A stretch of DNA of 34,502 nucleotides. Source: Lentisphaerales bacterium. GTDB lineage: Bacteria; Verrucomicrobiota; Kiritimatiellia; JAUXFM01. The stretch is from NCBI GenBank assembly GCA_030622955.1, contig JAUXFM010000014.1:1-34502 (forward strand), written 5' to 3'. How positions within the stretch are numbered: the stretch's first letter is position 1; every line of letters begins with the position of its first letter. A program made the translations under genes and the position numbers. This document shows, piece after piece, positions 15,243 to 23,983 of this stretch. The notes under the pieces were generated by a model. The model made no database searches, was not told the DNA's origin, and worked only from the letters and a program-made list of their open reading frames with translations.

Positions 15243-16253
15243 ATGAGCCCCCGCCCCCTGATAACCGTGATGCTGGACGATGCAACCGTCCCACCAGAAG
15301 ATCCACAGTTCCAGGGCAACCCGACTGAATGGACCACCGAATACCACGTCGTAACAACAATCAGAAAGCTGGGCTATCAGACGACCCTTTTGCCGGTTGC
15401 GGACAGGGTCGAACCCATAGTCGCAAACCTCACGCAACACCGCCCTGACCTGGTGTTCAACCTTACAGAGCAGTTCAAGGACAATCGAAGACTTGATGCC
15501 AGCTTGGCAGGTCTTCTCGACCTGCTGGGAATACCTTTTACCGGCACCGGCCCCGCAGGACTCATACTCTGCCGTGATAAAGGGCTCTGTAAACAACTCC
15601 TGAGCCGACACAAGGTCCGGGTCCCAGGATTCGTCTCAATACCGAGGGGCAAAGAACCCCGCATTCCCAGGGCGCTTAACTATCCTCTTGTTGTCAAACC
15701 GGTCTATACGGATGGGTCAGAGGGGATATCCAATGCATCGCTCGTCAAGGACATCAACGAACTGCGTGATAGAGTGAGGATCGTCCACAATCGATGGAAC
15801 CAACCCGCTATTGTCGAAGAATACATCAATGGCCGTGAACTCTATGTTGCAGTCATCGGAAACAAGAAGCTCTCAGTCCTGCCACCACGCGAGATGTTCT
15901 TCAAAGACCAGAGCAGTGATGGCCCCGTGCTCGCAACGTACAAAGTCAAGTGGGACCCCGACTATCAAAAGAAATGGAAAATCAATATTGGCTTTGCCAA
16001 GCTTGAACCTGAACTATTCAAGAAGATCGCACGAGCATGCAAGAAGGCATACAAACTTATGAGGATTCGAGATTTCGGCCGCATCGATATCCGCCTGAAA
16101 CCCAATGGCCATATCTGTATACTCGAGGTCAACCCGAACCCTGACATCGCCTATGGTGACGAAGTGGCCGAAGCAGCAGAGAAACTTGGGATCTCCTACG
16201 ATCAACTGATCGAACGGATCATCAGACTCGCGCTCAAGCGCAACAATAACTAA
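15243..16253 (+). CDS. ATP-grasp ligase related to D-alanine--D-alanine ligase
   Basis: Predicted ATP-dependent carboxylate-amine ligase, 336 residues. ATP-grasp landmarks: LLGIPFTGTGPAG and DKGLCKQLL at the lid, NYPLVVKPVYTDGSEGIS (ATP and phosphate loop), AIVEEYINGRELYVAVIG (adenine side), and GRIDIRLKPNGHICILEVNP with the Mg2+-binding Asp, Glu and Asn. The final loop is VNPNPDIAYGDEVAEAAE rather than the N-x-x-PG of true Ddl enzymes. The insert after PPREMFFKDQ is also atypical. I therefore call it a Ddl-like ligase of unknown substrate rather than the cell-wall enzyme. The ATG has only a weak ribosome site. No partner ligase is adjacent. Confidence 0.8.
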   Translation: MSPRPLITVMLDDATVPPEDPQFQGNPTEWTTEYHVVTTIRKLGYQTTLLPVADRVEPIVANLTQHRPDLVFNLTEQFKDNRRLDASLAGLLDLLGIPFTGTGPAGLILCRDKGLCKQLLSRHKVRVPGFVSIPRGKEPRIPRALNYPLVVKPVYTDGSEGISNASLVKDINELRDRVRIVHNRWNQPAIVEEYINGRELYVAVIGNKKLSVLPPREMFFKDQSSDGPVLATYKVKWDPDYQKKWKINIGFAKLEPELFKKIARACKKAYKLMRIRDFGRIDIRLKPNGHICILEVNPNPDIAYGDEVAEAAEKLGISYDQLIERIIRLALKRNNN

Positions 16254-16272
16254 CCACTTCTTCGTGCTGCAT

Positions 16273-17400
16273 TCACTTCTTCGAGCGCGTCATTAACCAC
16301 TCATGCGCTTCACGCAGTTGATCAGGAATAGGAATGCCCTGTGGACACTTGGGCAAACATGCACCACACTCAGTACATGCTGCTGCAGTCCTGTTCTTCT
16401 CGTTCGGCGGATCCTTCTCATGCCATTTCCTGTATTTCTCGCGCCCTTCCGCCAGGAGCCCGTAAACACGAGCCGTATTGTACATGTTGAACACCCGGGA
16501 AATATTCACACCACCAGGACATGGCTTGCAGTACTCACAGCCCGTACAGTAAAGATCCGCCATCTTCTTCAGGCGCTCAAGCTGCTCCTCAAGTGTCGCC
16601 ATGTCGGACGCAGCAAGCGGACTGCTGTCAGACGCAACAGCGGTGTTCTCATCGACATGCTCAATAGTACTCATACCCGACAGGGCAAGGCTCACACCCT
16701 CATTCGCAAGGACAAATCTGAGCGCAAGCTCGGGCATCCTGCTGATCTCCGGCACGACAGTCTGCAATACCTCGCTGCTCGAGCCGAGTCGGCCACCACC
16801 AACCGGGCCCATGACGACGACCCCTACATTATTCTCCTTCGCATAAGCGATCCCATCCTCGAGCTGACGGTTCAGAATATTGTACTGGAGCGTGATAGAC
16901 TCTGGATAACCGGTGTCGATCACTTTCCTGAGCGCATCATTTGTATCATGAAACGAAACACATATATGTCGGATTAAGCCCTGGTCCTTCGCCTTCTCCA
17001 TCAATTTCCCCAGCTTTGGCTTAATGACACCAAGGTAATTCTTCTCCCAGTCGATCCCGTGATGATTGTAGATATCTATGTAGTCGACATCCAACTTCTT
17101 CAGACTCGTCTCAAGCCCTTCCCACCACTCCTTTTCATCATCACCGAAATAATTGTTCTTAGTCGACAGGATCACCTTGTCACGCCAGCCCTTCAATGCC
17201 TCTCCGACCACTATCTCACTGTCGGAATTGCAATAGCGCTGGGCCGTATCAACATAGTTCACACCAGCTTCAAATGCCTTATGCAGCATTGGGATCGCCA
17301 GTTCTCGATCGACCTTCCCCCCATTCATGGGAAGACGCATAGCGCCGAATCCCAACCTGGACACCTTCAACCCAGTCTTGCCAAGAACCGCATATTCCAT
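16273..17400 (-). CDS. Aldo/keto reductase with C-terminal ferredoxin-like iron-sulphur domain
   Basis: Predicted NAD(P)H-dependent oxidoreductase, 375 residues. The barrel starts MEYAVLGKTGLKVSRLGFGA and shows the AKR tetrad elements: NYVDTAQRYCNSDSE (Asp, Tyr), VILSTKNN (Lys) and IYNHHGID (His). The C-terminal part adds two Cys clusters, YCTGCEYCKPCPGG (about residue 285) and ACTECGACLPKCPQGI (about 345), typical of AKRs fused to a 4Fe-4S ferredoxin module. GGAGAG lies 7 bases before the ATG at 17400, better than the upstream in-frame start at 17427. It converges on the ATP-grasp gene and diverges from the small lipoprotein. The substrate is unknown. Confidence 0.9.
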   Translation of the reverse strand: MEYAVLGKTGLKVSRLGFGAMRLPMNGGKVDRELAIPMLHKAFEAGVNYVDTAQRYCNSDSEIVVGEALKGWRDKVILSTKNNYFGDDEKEWWEGLETSLKKLDVDYIDIYNHHGIDWEKNYLGVIKPKLGKLMEKAKDQGLIRHICVSFHDTNDALRKVIDTGYPESITLQYNILNRQLEDGIAYAKENNVGVVVMGPVGGGRLGSSSEVLQTVVPEISRMPELALRFVLANEGVSLALSGMSTIEHVDENTAVASDSSPLAASDMATLEEQLERLKKMADLYCTGCEYCKPCPGGVNISRVFNMYNTARVYGLLAEGREKYRKWHEKDPPNEKNRTAAACTECGACLPKCPQGIPIPDQLREAHEWLMTRSKK

Positions 17401-17565
17401 CGCTTCACTCTCCTTGTCATGCCACATCGAGAAGCATATACAGGGTGCCGCTTTGGCCCCTTTTTGCGCAATTCTACCTCACCCCCTTTGCAAGTCATTC
17501 TTCTTGCACAGGAATGGCAATTCATACACAATACCACAATTCAGATGAGGAAGGAGATGTTGAAA

Positions 17566-17937
17566 ATGAGAAAAGTGATAGCCATTATCGCATGTACGCT
17601 CACCCTCTGCGGATGTGCCGGTTCGCGACTCGTGAGCCGAGAAGGCTATTACCTTGGCTTGCCCGATTCTGAAAACCATCCATACAGCAAGTATGAGCTG
17701 GTGCCAAAGATCTCACAACGCGATTTCCATCTGGTGACCGAAGTGACAGTTGTCACACAGGATGATTACCGTGCCGCCAAGAAGGCCGGCTTGGTGCGCT
17801 ATGAACAGACCATAGAGCCTTTCCTCTATTTCTCCATCGAGAAAAAGCTCCGATACTCACCCAAAACTGAGGTTGCAGGTATCATCAACGTTCCGCTCTA
17901 TAATCTAGAGCGGAAGAAGACCATTAATCTGCGCTAA
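17566..17937 (+). CDS. Small lipoprotein of unknown function
   Basis: A 123-residue protein that begins MRKVIAIIACTLTLCGCAGS, a lipoprotein signal with the lipobox LCGC and Cys17 as the likely lipidated residue. The rest is a compact, charged domain of mixed predicted strands and helices (REGYYLGLPDSENHPYSKYE; FLYFSIEKKLRYSP) with no family I recognise. AAGGAG lies 9 bases upstream of the ATG at 17566. Upstream in-frame ATGs at 17545 and 17557 are less suitable because they would lengthen the signal's N-region or abut the ribosome site. The reading frame is open far upstream, antisense to the aldo/keto reductase, but that part is not coding. It stops 6 bp before the convergent rsmB end. Confidence 0.72.
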   Translation: MRKVIAIIACTLTLCGCAGSRLVSREGYYLGLPDSENHPYSKYELVPKISQRDFHLVTEVTVVTQDDYRAAKKAGLVRYEQTIEPFLYFSIEKKLRYSPKTEVAGIINVPLYNLERKKTINLR

Positions 17938-17943
17938 CGCCAA

Positions 17944-19203
17944 TTATCCTGATAGCCGCATCGCAGAACCCGCATAGATTCCGTCCACAGAGTCGACTGG
18001 CGGAAATGTTCTTCGTTCATCAATGAACCGAAAGCCTGCATTGTCGGCCAGCCAGCCATGGAACCGCGCTCCACCTTCATCATGCTCAAGACTGCATGTG
18101 CTGTATACAAGCATGCCCCCCGGTTTCAGCGCAACAGAAGCGGAGTCCAGCAAGGCTCGTTGAAGGATCAAAAGGTCCGCCTGCCTTTCCTTCGTGAAGC
18201 GCCACCGCGCATCTGCACGGCGCCTCAATACGCCCGTGTTACTGCAGGGCACATCCAACAAGATCGCGTCAAACTTATCAACATAGCCGGAAGCCCGCGC
18301 ATCTCCACAGCGCAATTCCACCATCGCGGAATGGCCAACCCGCTGAACGTTCGATTCTAATCGTGCCAGCCTGCCGGCATCAGCATCCATCGCAACAACC
18401 CTGCCATGCCCCTTCATTCTGTCAGCCAGGAGCAATGTCTTCCCACCCGGAGCTGCGCAGGCATCCAATACGCTGCAACCTCTGAGATCGCCCATGAGAT
18501 CGACAGCAATAGCAGTTGAAGGATCCTGAACAGTGAACAGCCCTTCCGCATACCCGGGCAATTCCACAACATTGACACCACCGCCCAGCACGATGAAGTC
18601 AGAAGGACGAAACGGATGCGGCTCACCCTTGATCCCGACTTCAGCCAACCGTGCAACATACGTACCTACGTCATGCTCGCGTATGCGCAATGTTAATTGT
18701 GGCCGGCCATTATTCCATTCACAAAGTGCTCTCGTTCCATCAGCGCCGAACGCATCAACCCACCGCGACAACAGAATGTCAGGATGAGATTGGGCAATGC
18801 CAGGTTCTTCTGCCATCAGCCCTCGCAACAAGCTTTCCCGTTCACCCGCTACTCGCCGCAGGACAGCATTAACGAACTTCTTCTCAACTTCGGAAACTGA
18901 CCCTGAAGCTGCATTCATGGTTTCATTAACTGCTGCATATCGCGCTGTTCCGTCCATGTAGAGGAGCTGGTACATACCGACCATCAGAACACTTAACAGC
19001 TTCCGCGATGGCCGGCGCTCACAGTATCTGTCGAGCACCCATTCAAGACCGCGACGCTGCTTAGCGACGCCATAAACCAGCTCGGCAACAAACGCCCTGT
19101 CGTCATGAACTGAATCCAGCATCCTGTCCGGAAACATGCCCTTACTCAACCAGTTATTCACGATTGCAGCAGCCACACCACGCGTATTGATTAATCTACT
19201 CAT
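17944..19203 (-). CDS. rsmB: 16S rRNA (cytosine-967-C5)-methyltransferase RsmB
   Basis: Methylates C967 of 16S rRNA using SAM. The 419-residue product has an N-terminal NusB-like RNA-binding domain (TRGVAAAIVNNWLSKGM; RYAAVNETMNAASG; KKFVNAVLRRVAGE). The C-terminal catalytic domain follows: VLDACAAPGGKTLLLADRM (SAM site), DAILLDVPCSNTGVLRRRAD (catalytic Pro-Cys) and LVYSTCSLEHDEGG (second Cys). The length matches the E. coli enzyme. The frame extends to a TTG at 19260 within 7 bp of rlmN, but the family similarity begins at the ATG at 19203. It is the last gene of the queG-mutS-pdxB-rlmN-rsmB run. Confidence 0.92.
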   Translation of the reverse strand: MSRLINTRGVAAAIVNNWLSKGMFPDRMLDSVHDDRAFVAELVYGVAKQRRGLEWVLDRYCERRPSRKLLSVLMVGMYQLLYMDGTARYAAVNETMNAASGSVSEVEKKFVNAVLRRVAGERESLLRGLMAEEPGIAQSHPDILLSRWVDAFGADGTRALCEWNNGRPQLTLRIREHDVGTYVARLAEVGIKGEPHPFRPSDFIVLGGGVNVVELPGYAEGLFTVQDPSTAIAVDLMGDLRGCSVLDACAAPGGKTLLLADRMKGHGRVVAMDADAGRLARLESNVQRVGHSAMVELRCGDARASGYVDKFDAILLDVPCSNTGVLRRRADARWRFTKERQADLLILQRALLDSASVALKPGGMLVYSTCSLEHDEGGARFHGWLADNAGFRFIDERRTFPPVDSVDGIYAGSAMRLSG

Positions 19204-19266
19204 TTCTGGATAACCGTGAACATTGTATATTGACTCACTAGGCCAGCACTCGCGCTCCAATGATGC

Positions 19267-20319
19267 CTATCGCCTCGTCTCTGCTTCATTCTTCATGCCC
19301 CGCAATTGCCCGCATGCGCCCGCCACACCTTTGCCACGAGACCTGCGTATCGTTGCATTGATACCATAACCTTCCAGTATTCCCATAAAGATATCGACCG
19401 TCGCCAGGCTTGGTGCCACACCCGGATATTCCGACACAGGGCTCAACGGGATAAGGTTCACACGGGATTTGCAACCACTTAATAGTTTCACCAGCATCAC
19501 CGCATCCTGCTCTGAATCATTCAGCCCGGCAATCAACAGGTACTCAAACGTGATGATCCGATTTGTTGCATCAACGTAATTACGGCATGCTGCCAGTAAT
19601 TTCACAAGCGGGTATTTCGCATTCACGGGCATTAGCTCACTGCGGAGCCCATCCCGAGCAGTATGCAGGGAAACTGACAACTCAACCTGCAAGCCTTCGC
19701 TCGCCAATTTCTCTATTCCCGGGACCAGTCCACAGGTACTCACGGTAATGCGCCTCGCACCTATGCCAAGACCTTTTCCATCGTTTATCAACCTGATCGA
19801 CGACAAAACGTTCGAATAGTTGTCCAGCGGCTCACCCACACCCATATAAACAACGTGAGAAAGACGGGTTTCTGCAAGCTGCGCGGCATGCACCACTTGC
19901 CCGACCATCTCACCCACATCCAAATCACGTGTATACCCCGACTTGCCACTCGCGCAAAAAGCACAATCGAACTTACAGCCAACCTGCGTTGAGACACAAA
20001 CCGTCTCACGCCCCTTCGCAGGGATCAGGACTTCTTCGACGCACTCACCGTCAGAAAGTTCAACGAGTATCTTTCTAGTCCCATCATTAGCGCGCAATGA
20101 ATTAATCTCCCGCACACTGCCGAGGCAGAAACGTTCTGATAACGCAGCAGCGAGATCAGCTGGCACATTCTTCATTTCGTCCCAGCTGGAAATATACTTG
20201 CGATACAACCAGTTCCAGACCTGATCGACACGATACGCAGGCACGTCAAGCTCTTCGCAGAAGCTAGACAGTTCCGCCCTGGAGATACCGTGAATGAGCC
20301 GTATAGCTTCCTTGCTCAA
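19267..20319 (-). CDS. rlmN: Dual-specificity RNA methyltransferase RlmN (radical SAM)
   Basis: Adds a methyl group to C2 of A2503 in 23S rRNA and A37 of some tRNAs. The radical-SAM cluster motif is Cys115-x3-Cys119-x2-Cys122 (GCKFDCAFCASGKSG). The two catalytic cysteines fit Cys108 (TVCVSTQVGC) and Cys336 (GACGQL). The N-terminal helical domain (YRVDQVWNWLYRKYISSWDE) and the GVGEPLDNY and EYLLIAGLND motifs complete the family pattern over 350 residues. The start is TTG at 20319, overlapping the pdxB stop as TTGA, which indicates translational coupling. Confidence 0.95.
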   Translation of the reverse strand: MSKEAIRLIHGISRAELSSFCEELDVPAYRVDQVWNWLYRKYISSWDEMKNVPADLAAALSERFCLGSVREINSLRANDGTRKILVELSDGECVEEVLIPAKGRETVCVSTQVGCKFDCAFCASGKSGYTRDLDVGEMVGQVVHAAQLAETRLSHVVYMGVGEPLDNYSNVLSSIRLINDGKGLGIGARRITVSTCGLVPGIEKLASEGLQVELSVSLHTARDGLRSELMPVNAKYPLVKLLAACRNYVDATNRIITFEYLLIAGLNDSEQDAVMLVKLLSGCKSRVNLIPLSPVSEYPGVAPSLATVDIFMGILEGYGINATIRRSRGKGVAGACGQLRGMKNEAETRR

Positions 20320-21473
20320 GAGATTGTGAACCCCAGCCCATTGGCCGTATCTATCAGTTGCTGCCCGGCACTATTTAATACAAGACTCGCAGCAGGGAAT
20401 TCGCGACGCACAGCGTAATTCTTGCGCAACCCACTGAACCCAGCAGCCCTCTCCGCAGCATCACCAACAGTTGCAAGGGAACGCATGCCCGCATCATCAT
20501 CGAGGATGTTGTAGAAGTGCCTGACGATCTCACCGAGTACGGCATCATCCCGCTTGTCAATTGCATCAACAGCAACAGACCTACGTCCTCCCTCCCACGA
20601 CAAAGGTGGTTTCCAGGAAGGAGCAACACCCAGGTGACTGCATAACTCCCGATACACAATAGCAGTACCGTTCACTTTCCCCTCCCAGGAATGCCCCGCG
20701 ATATGAGGCGTCCCAATATCAACTCGATCAAGCAGGTCTGGCCAGAATTGCGGTTCACCTTCCCATGTATCAATAACGACACCACCCAGTTGGCCCCCAT
20801 CGATTGCCTTGACCAAGTCCTCACTGACCATCACCCCACCACGCGCCGAATTGAAAAATATCGAACCTCGCTTCATTCTCTCAAAGAACGCGCTATCCGC
20901 CATCGCAATGGTCGAATCCCGCCCCTCACAGGTCAACGGGACGTGTAACGTCACGACATCCGCTTCCGAGAGGAGACGTTCGAGCTCAACGAATTCATCA
21001 ACGTCCTGACCTTTGCCTGCCCTCGCTCTGGGTGGATCGTTCCTCAGCACCGACATCCCCAACACTTCAGCTTTCGCCGCCACTCGCCTGCCAACGTTCC
21101 CTACTCCTACTACACCCACCGTCATAGCTTCCAGGCTAAAACCTTTTCGCTCTGCGAGCACCAGTAGCGCCGCTGTGATGTATTCCGACACACTGTTAGC
21201 ATTGCACCCGGCTGCAGACACGCACTTGATACCAGAACCTTCCAGGAACGGCAGATCCATATGATCGAATCCAATTGTTGCAGTACCGACAAAACGAAGG
21301 CGACTGTCACCAATCAGTTTAGAATTGATCTTTATGGTAGAACGCACCACAAGCGCATCGGCATCCTTCAGGACAGCAGGGCCGATCTCCTCCGGTCGAC
21401 AGATCACGCAATCCCCGACAGTACTAAAGGCCTCTTCTCCACAGGTAACTGTGCTGGCACATACTATTTTCAT
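20316..21473 (-). CDS. pdxB: 4-phosphoerythronate dehydrogenase PdxB
   Basis: Oxidises 4-phosphoerythronate in the DXP-dependent pyridoxal phosphate pathway. The 385-residue protein opens MKIVCASTVTCGEEAFSTVG and carries VRSTIKINSKLI, FVGTATIGFDHMDL and the Rossmann motif VGVVGVGNVGRRVAAKAEVL. Catalytic residues of D-2-hydroxyacid dehydrogenases fit: Arg in FFNSARGGVM, Glu in DTWEGEP and His in TPHIAGHSWEGK. The IAGHSWEGK form, with the C-terminal dimerisation domain, points to PdxB rather than SerA. It starts 12 bp after mutS ends and overlaps rlmN. pdxA, the next dehydrogenase of the pathway, is also in this window at 27187-28197, in a different transcription unit. Confidence 0.93.
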   Translation of the reverse strand: MKIVCASTVTCGEEAFSTVGDCVICRPEEIGPAVLKDADALVVRSTIKINSKLIGDSRLRFVGTATIGFDHMDLPFLEGSGIKCVSAAGCNANSVSEYITAALLVLAERKGFSLEAMTVGVVGVGNVGRRVAAKAEVLGMSVLRNDPPRARAGKGQDVDEFVELERLLSEADVVTLHVPLTCEGRDSTIAMADSAFFERMKRGSIFFNSARGGVMVSEDLVKAIDGGQLGGVVIDTWEGEPQFWPDLLDRVDIGTPHIAGHSWEGKVNGTAIVYRELCSHLGVAPSWKPPLSWEGGRRSVAVDAIDKRDDAVLGEIVRHFYNILDDDAGMRSLATVGDAAERAAGFSGLRKNYAVRREFPAASLVLNSAGQQLIDTANGLGFTIS

Positions 21474-21485
21474 ATAGAGTCGATT

Positions 21486-23981
21486 CTAGAGCAGGCTCAA
21501 CTGAGCATCCGAATCCCCGGATTTACGCGAGCGTCTCTTAGCAATCTTTGGTTGCCCGATCTCGTTCAGTTCACCTTCTTCAAGGTTGGCAAGGATCTCT
21601 TTCGCGCGATCAATGACCTCCTGCGGTAGCCCAGCCAATCGCGCAACCTGAATCCCATAGCTCTTATCAGCTGCACCTTCCACTATCTTCCTTAGAAACA
21701 CAACCTTGTCGTTCTTCTCTCTGACCAATACGTTGTAGTTCTTTATGCCCGGCATCGTGAGCGCAAGGTCTGTCAATTCGTGATAATGCGTTGCGAACAT
21801 GGTCTTCGCCTTCACTGCCTCGTTGTTGTGCAGGAATTCAGCAACTGCCCAAGCGATACTGATGCCATCAAACGTGCTCGTGCCACGCCCGATTTCATCA
21901 AGAATAATCAGGCTCTGCGTTGTTGCATTATTCAGTATGTTGGCAGCTTCCTGCATCTCAACCATGAACGTACTTCTACCCCTCGCCAGGTCGTCACTAG
22001 CCCCAACACGCGTGAAGACACGGTCGATCACACCGATCTCCGCCTCAGCTGCCGGGACGAAAGAACCCATCTGGGCCATGATGACAATCACTGCCACCTG
22101 CCTTATGTAGGTTGACTTCCCCGCCATGTTCGGCCCCGTAATGATCAACAACTGATTAGCACCGGTATCCAGCAGCACATCGTTTGGAACGAACTTCTCG
22201 GCGCCGGGTACCTGCTCGACAATCGGGTGCCTGCCATCCCTGATCCTCAACAGATCGCCTTCCGTCATGACCGGTCGCACAAATCCAAGCGCCAGCGCCC
22301 TCTCAGCAAACGAAGCCAGGGCATCGAGCCCGGCAAGCGCGCGCGCCGTTCCCTGGATACTTGATGTCTCGCGAACAACTGCTTCCCTGATATCAACAAA
22401 GATGTCGTATTCCATTACAATAGATCGATCCTGAGCTCCGAGCACCTTGCCCTCATATTCCTTTAGCCGAGGCGTTATGAAACGCTCCGCGTTGACAAGC
22501 GTCTGCTTCCGGTCATATTCCTCCGGCACATTCGCCAGCTGGCCTTTAGAGATCTCAATATAATACCCGAACACTCTGTTATGCCGGACTTTCAGGTTCC
22601 TTATTCCTGTCCGCGCCTGTTCACTGGCCTGGTATTCAGCCAGCCATTTCTTGCCCTGCGCCGCCGCGCCACGTAGCTCATCGAGTTCAGAATTGTAACC
22701 TTCACCGACAATTCCGCCCTGCTTGAGCGCTACAGGCGGCTCTTCAACTATCGCGCGATCTATCAGATCGATCAGATCCGGCAAAAGAATGAGTTGCTCA
22801 TTGAGTTCTCTGAGCTGTTGTATCCTCCGCCCGTCAAACAGTGCCTTAATGCCCGTTAAATTACTCAGGGAGCTAGCTACAGCTCTCAGGTCACGCGCGT
22901 TGCCGCTCCCTGCACCCAACCTAGAAACAAGCCGCTCCAGGTCCTTGACAGCAGCCAGTAGTTCACGAATATCCGCAAGCAAACCCCTGTCGCGACAAAA
23001 CTCGGCAACCGCATCGTGACGCGCGGCGATCGCATCACGCTCAGCCAGCGGCCTCACGATCCAGTCCCTCATGAGTCGGCCACCCATTGCCGTGACGCTT
23101 GAATCCATGACCTTCAGCAGGCTCACATCCACACCCTCGCCACGCATTGGCAGCAGCGCCAGGTTAGAACATGTCGATTGATCAAGAACCAGATAGTTAG
23201 AGGGATTCTTCACACGCAACCCCTTCACATGACCTATCTGCCGCCGCAGCTCATCTCTTACATAGTAAAGAACACCACCAGCTGCACCGGCGATTGCAGG
23301 CCGGTCCTCGCAATCGAAACTCTCCAATGATTGCACCCCAAAATGCCGAAGCAGATAATCCCGTGCCGCATCATACTCAAAAGTCCAATCCTCGCACGAA
23401 GTGAGCATCGCAAGCGATGCCGGCTCAAGTGCCCCTCTCACCTCAGGATCATCGAGCTGCTCCTCAGGCAGCACGCACTCGCTCGGCCCGAATCTCCGCA
23501 GGTTGTCCTCGACCTCAACGAGTGATTCCAGTTCCTCCGCCCAGAATTCGCCCGTGGAAAGATCAAGCATCGCCATCCCATATCTGCCATTCGCCCTAAA
23601 GAACCCTGCAAGATAGTTGTTCTTCCGCGACTCGAGGATATCCTCCTCCATAATTGTGCCCGGCGTTATCACGCGGGTTACAGCACGCCTCACTATGCCC
23701 TTCGCAGCAGAAGCGTCTTCGACCTGCTCGCAGATTGCGACCTTCTTTCCTGCCCGGATCACTTTCGCCAGGTAATGCTCAACAGCGTGATGCGGTACCC
23801 CACACATGGGAATCTTGTTGCGCTTGGTAAGCGCAACATCAAGGATCGACGATGCTATTTTCGCATCCTCAAAGAACATCTCGTAGAAATCACCCAACCG
23901 AAAGAATAGCAATGTGTCATCCGCCAGCTCCGACTTGATTTGCCGGTACTGCTTCATCATAGGTGTACTTGACTCGCCCAT
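21486..23981 (-). CDS. mutS: DNA mismatch repair protein MutS
   Basis: Recognises base mismatches and small loops and starts repair with MutL. The product is 831 residues. The mismatch-reading motif FYE is at 32-34 (RLGDFYEMFFEDA). Connector, lever and clamp regions follow (EISKGQLANVPEEYDRKQTL). The ATPase has Walker A GPNMAGKSTYIRQ (about 614-622), the GASDDLARGRSTFMVEM signature, Walker B SLIILDEIGRGTST and FATHYHELTD. The C-terminus is short (DAQLSLL), without a long tetramerisation tail. The ATG at 23981 follows the queG stop by 2 bp. This is a full-length MutS1. No mutL is present in the window. Confidence 0.97.
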   Translation of the reverse strand: MGESSTPMMKQYRQIKSELADDTLLFFRLGDFYEMFFEDAKIASSILDVALTKRNKIPMCGVPHHAVEHYLAKVIRAGKKVAICEQVEDASAAKGIVRRAVTRVITPGTIMEEDILESRKNNYLAGFFRANGRYGMAMLDLSTGEFWAEELESLVEVEDNLRRFGPSECVLPEEQLDDPEVRGALEPASLAMLTSCEDWTFEYDAARDYLLRHFGVQSLESFDCEDRPAIAGAAGGVLYYVRDELRRQIGHVKGLRVKNPSNYLVLDQSTCSNLALLPMRGEGVDVSLLKVMDSSVTAMGGRLMRDWIVRPLAERDAIAARHDAVAEFCRDRGLLADIRELLAAVKDLERLVSRLGAGSGNARDLRAVASSLSNLTGIKALFDGRRIQQLRELNEQLILLPDLIDLIDRAIVEEPPVALKQGGIVGEGYNSELDELRGAAAQGKKWLAEYQASEQARTGIRNLKVRHNRVFGYYIEISKGQLANVPEEYDRKQTLVNAERFITPRLKEYEGKVLGAQDRSIVMEYDIFVDIREAVVRETSSIQGTARALAGLDALASFAERALALGFVRPVMTEGDLLRIRDGRHPIVEQVPGAEKFVPNDVLLDTGANQLLIITGPNMAGKSTYIRQVAVIVIMAQMGSFVPAAEAEIGVIDRVFTRVGASDDLARGRSTFMVEMQEAANILNNATTQSLIILDEIGRGTSTFDGISIAWAVAEFLHNNEAVKAKTMFATHYHELTDLALTMPGIKNYNVLVREKNDKVVFLRKIVEGAADKSYGIQVARLAGLPQEVIDRAKEILANLEEGELNEIGQPKIAKRRSRKSGDSDAQLSLL

Positions 23982-23983
23982 GG

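Noticed and set aside
17059-17565. Long upstream extension of the small lipoprotein frame
   Set aside because: It is antisense to the aldo/keto reductase and would bury the lipoprotein signal peptide in the middle of the protein.
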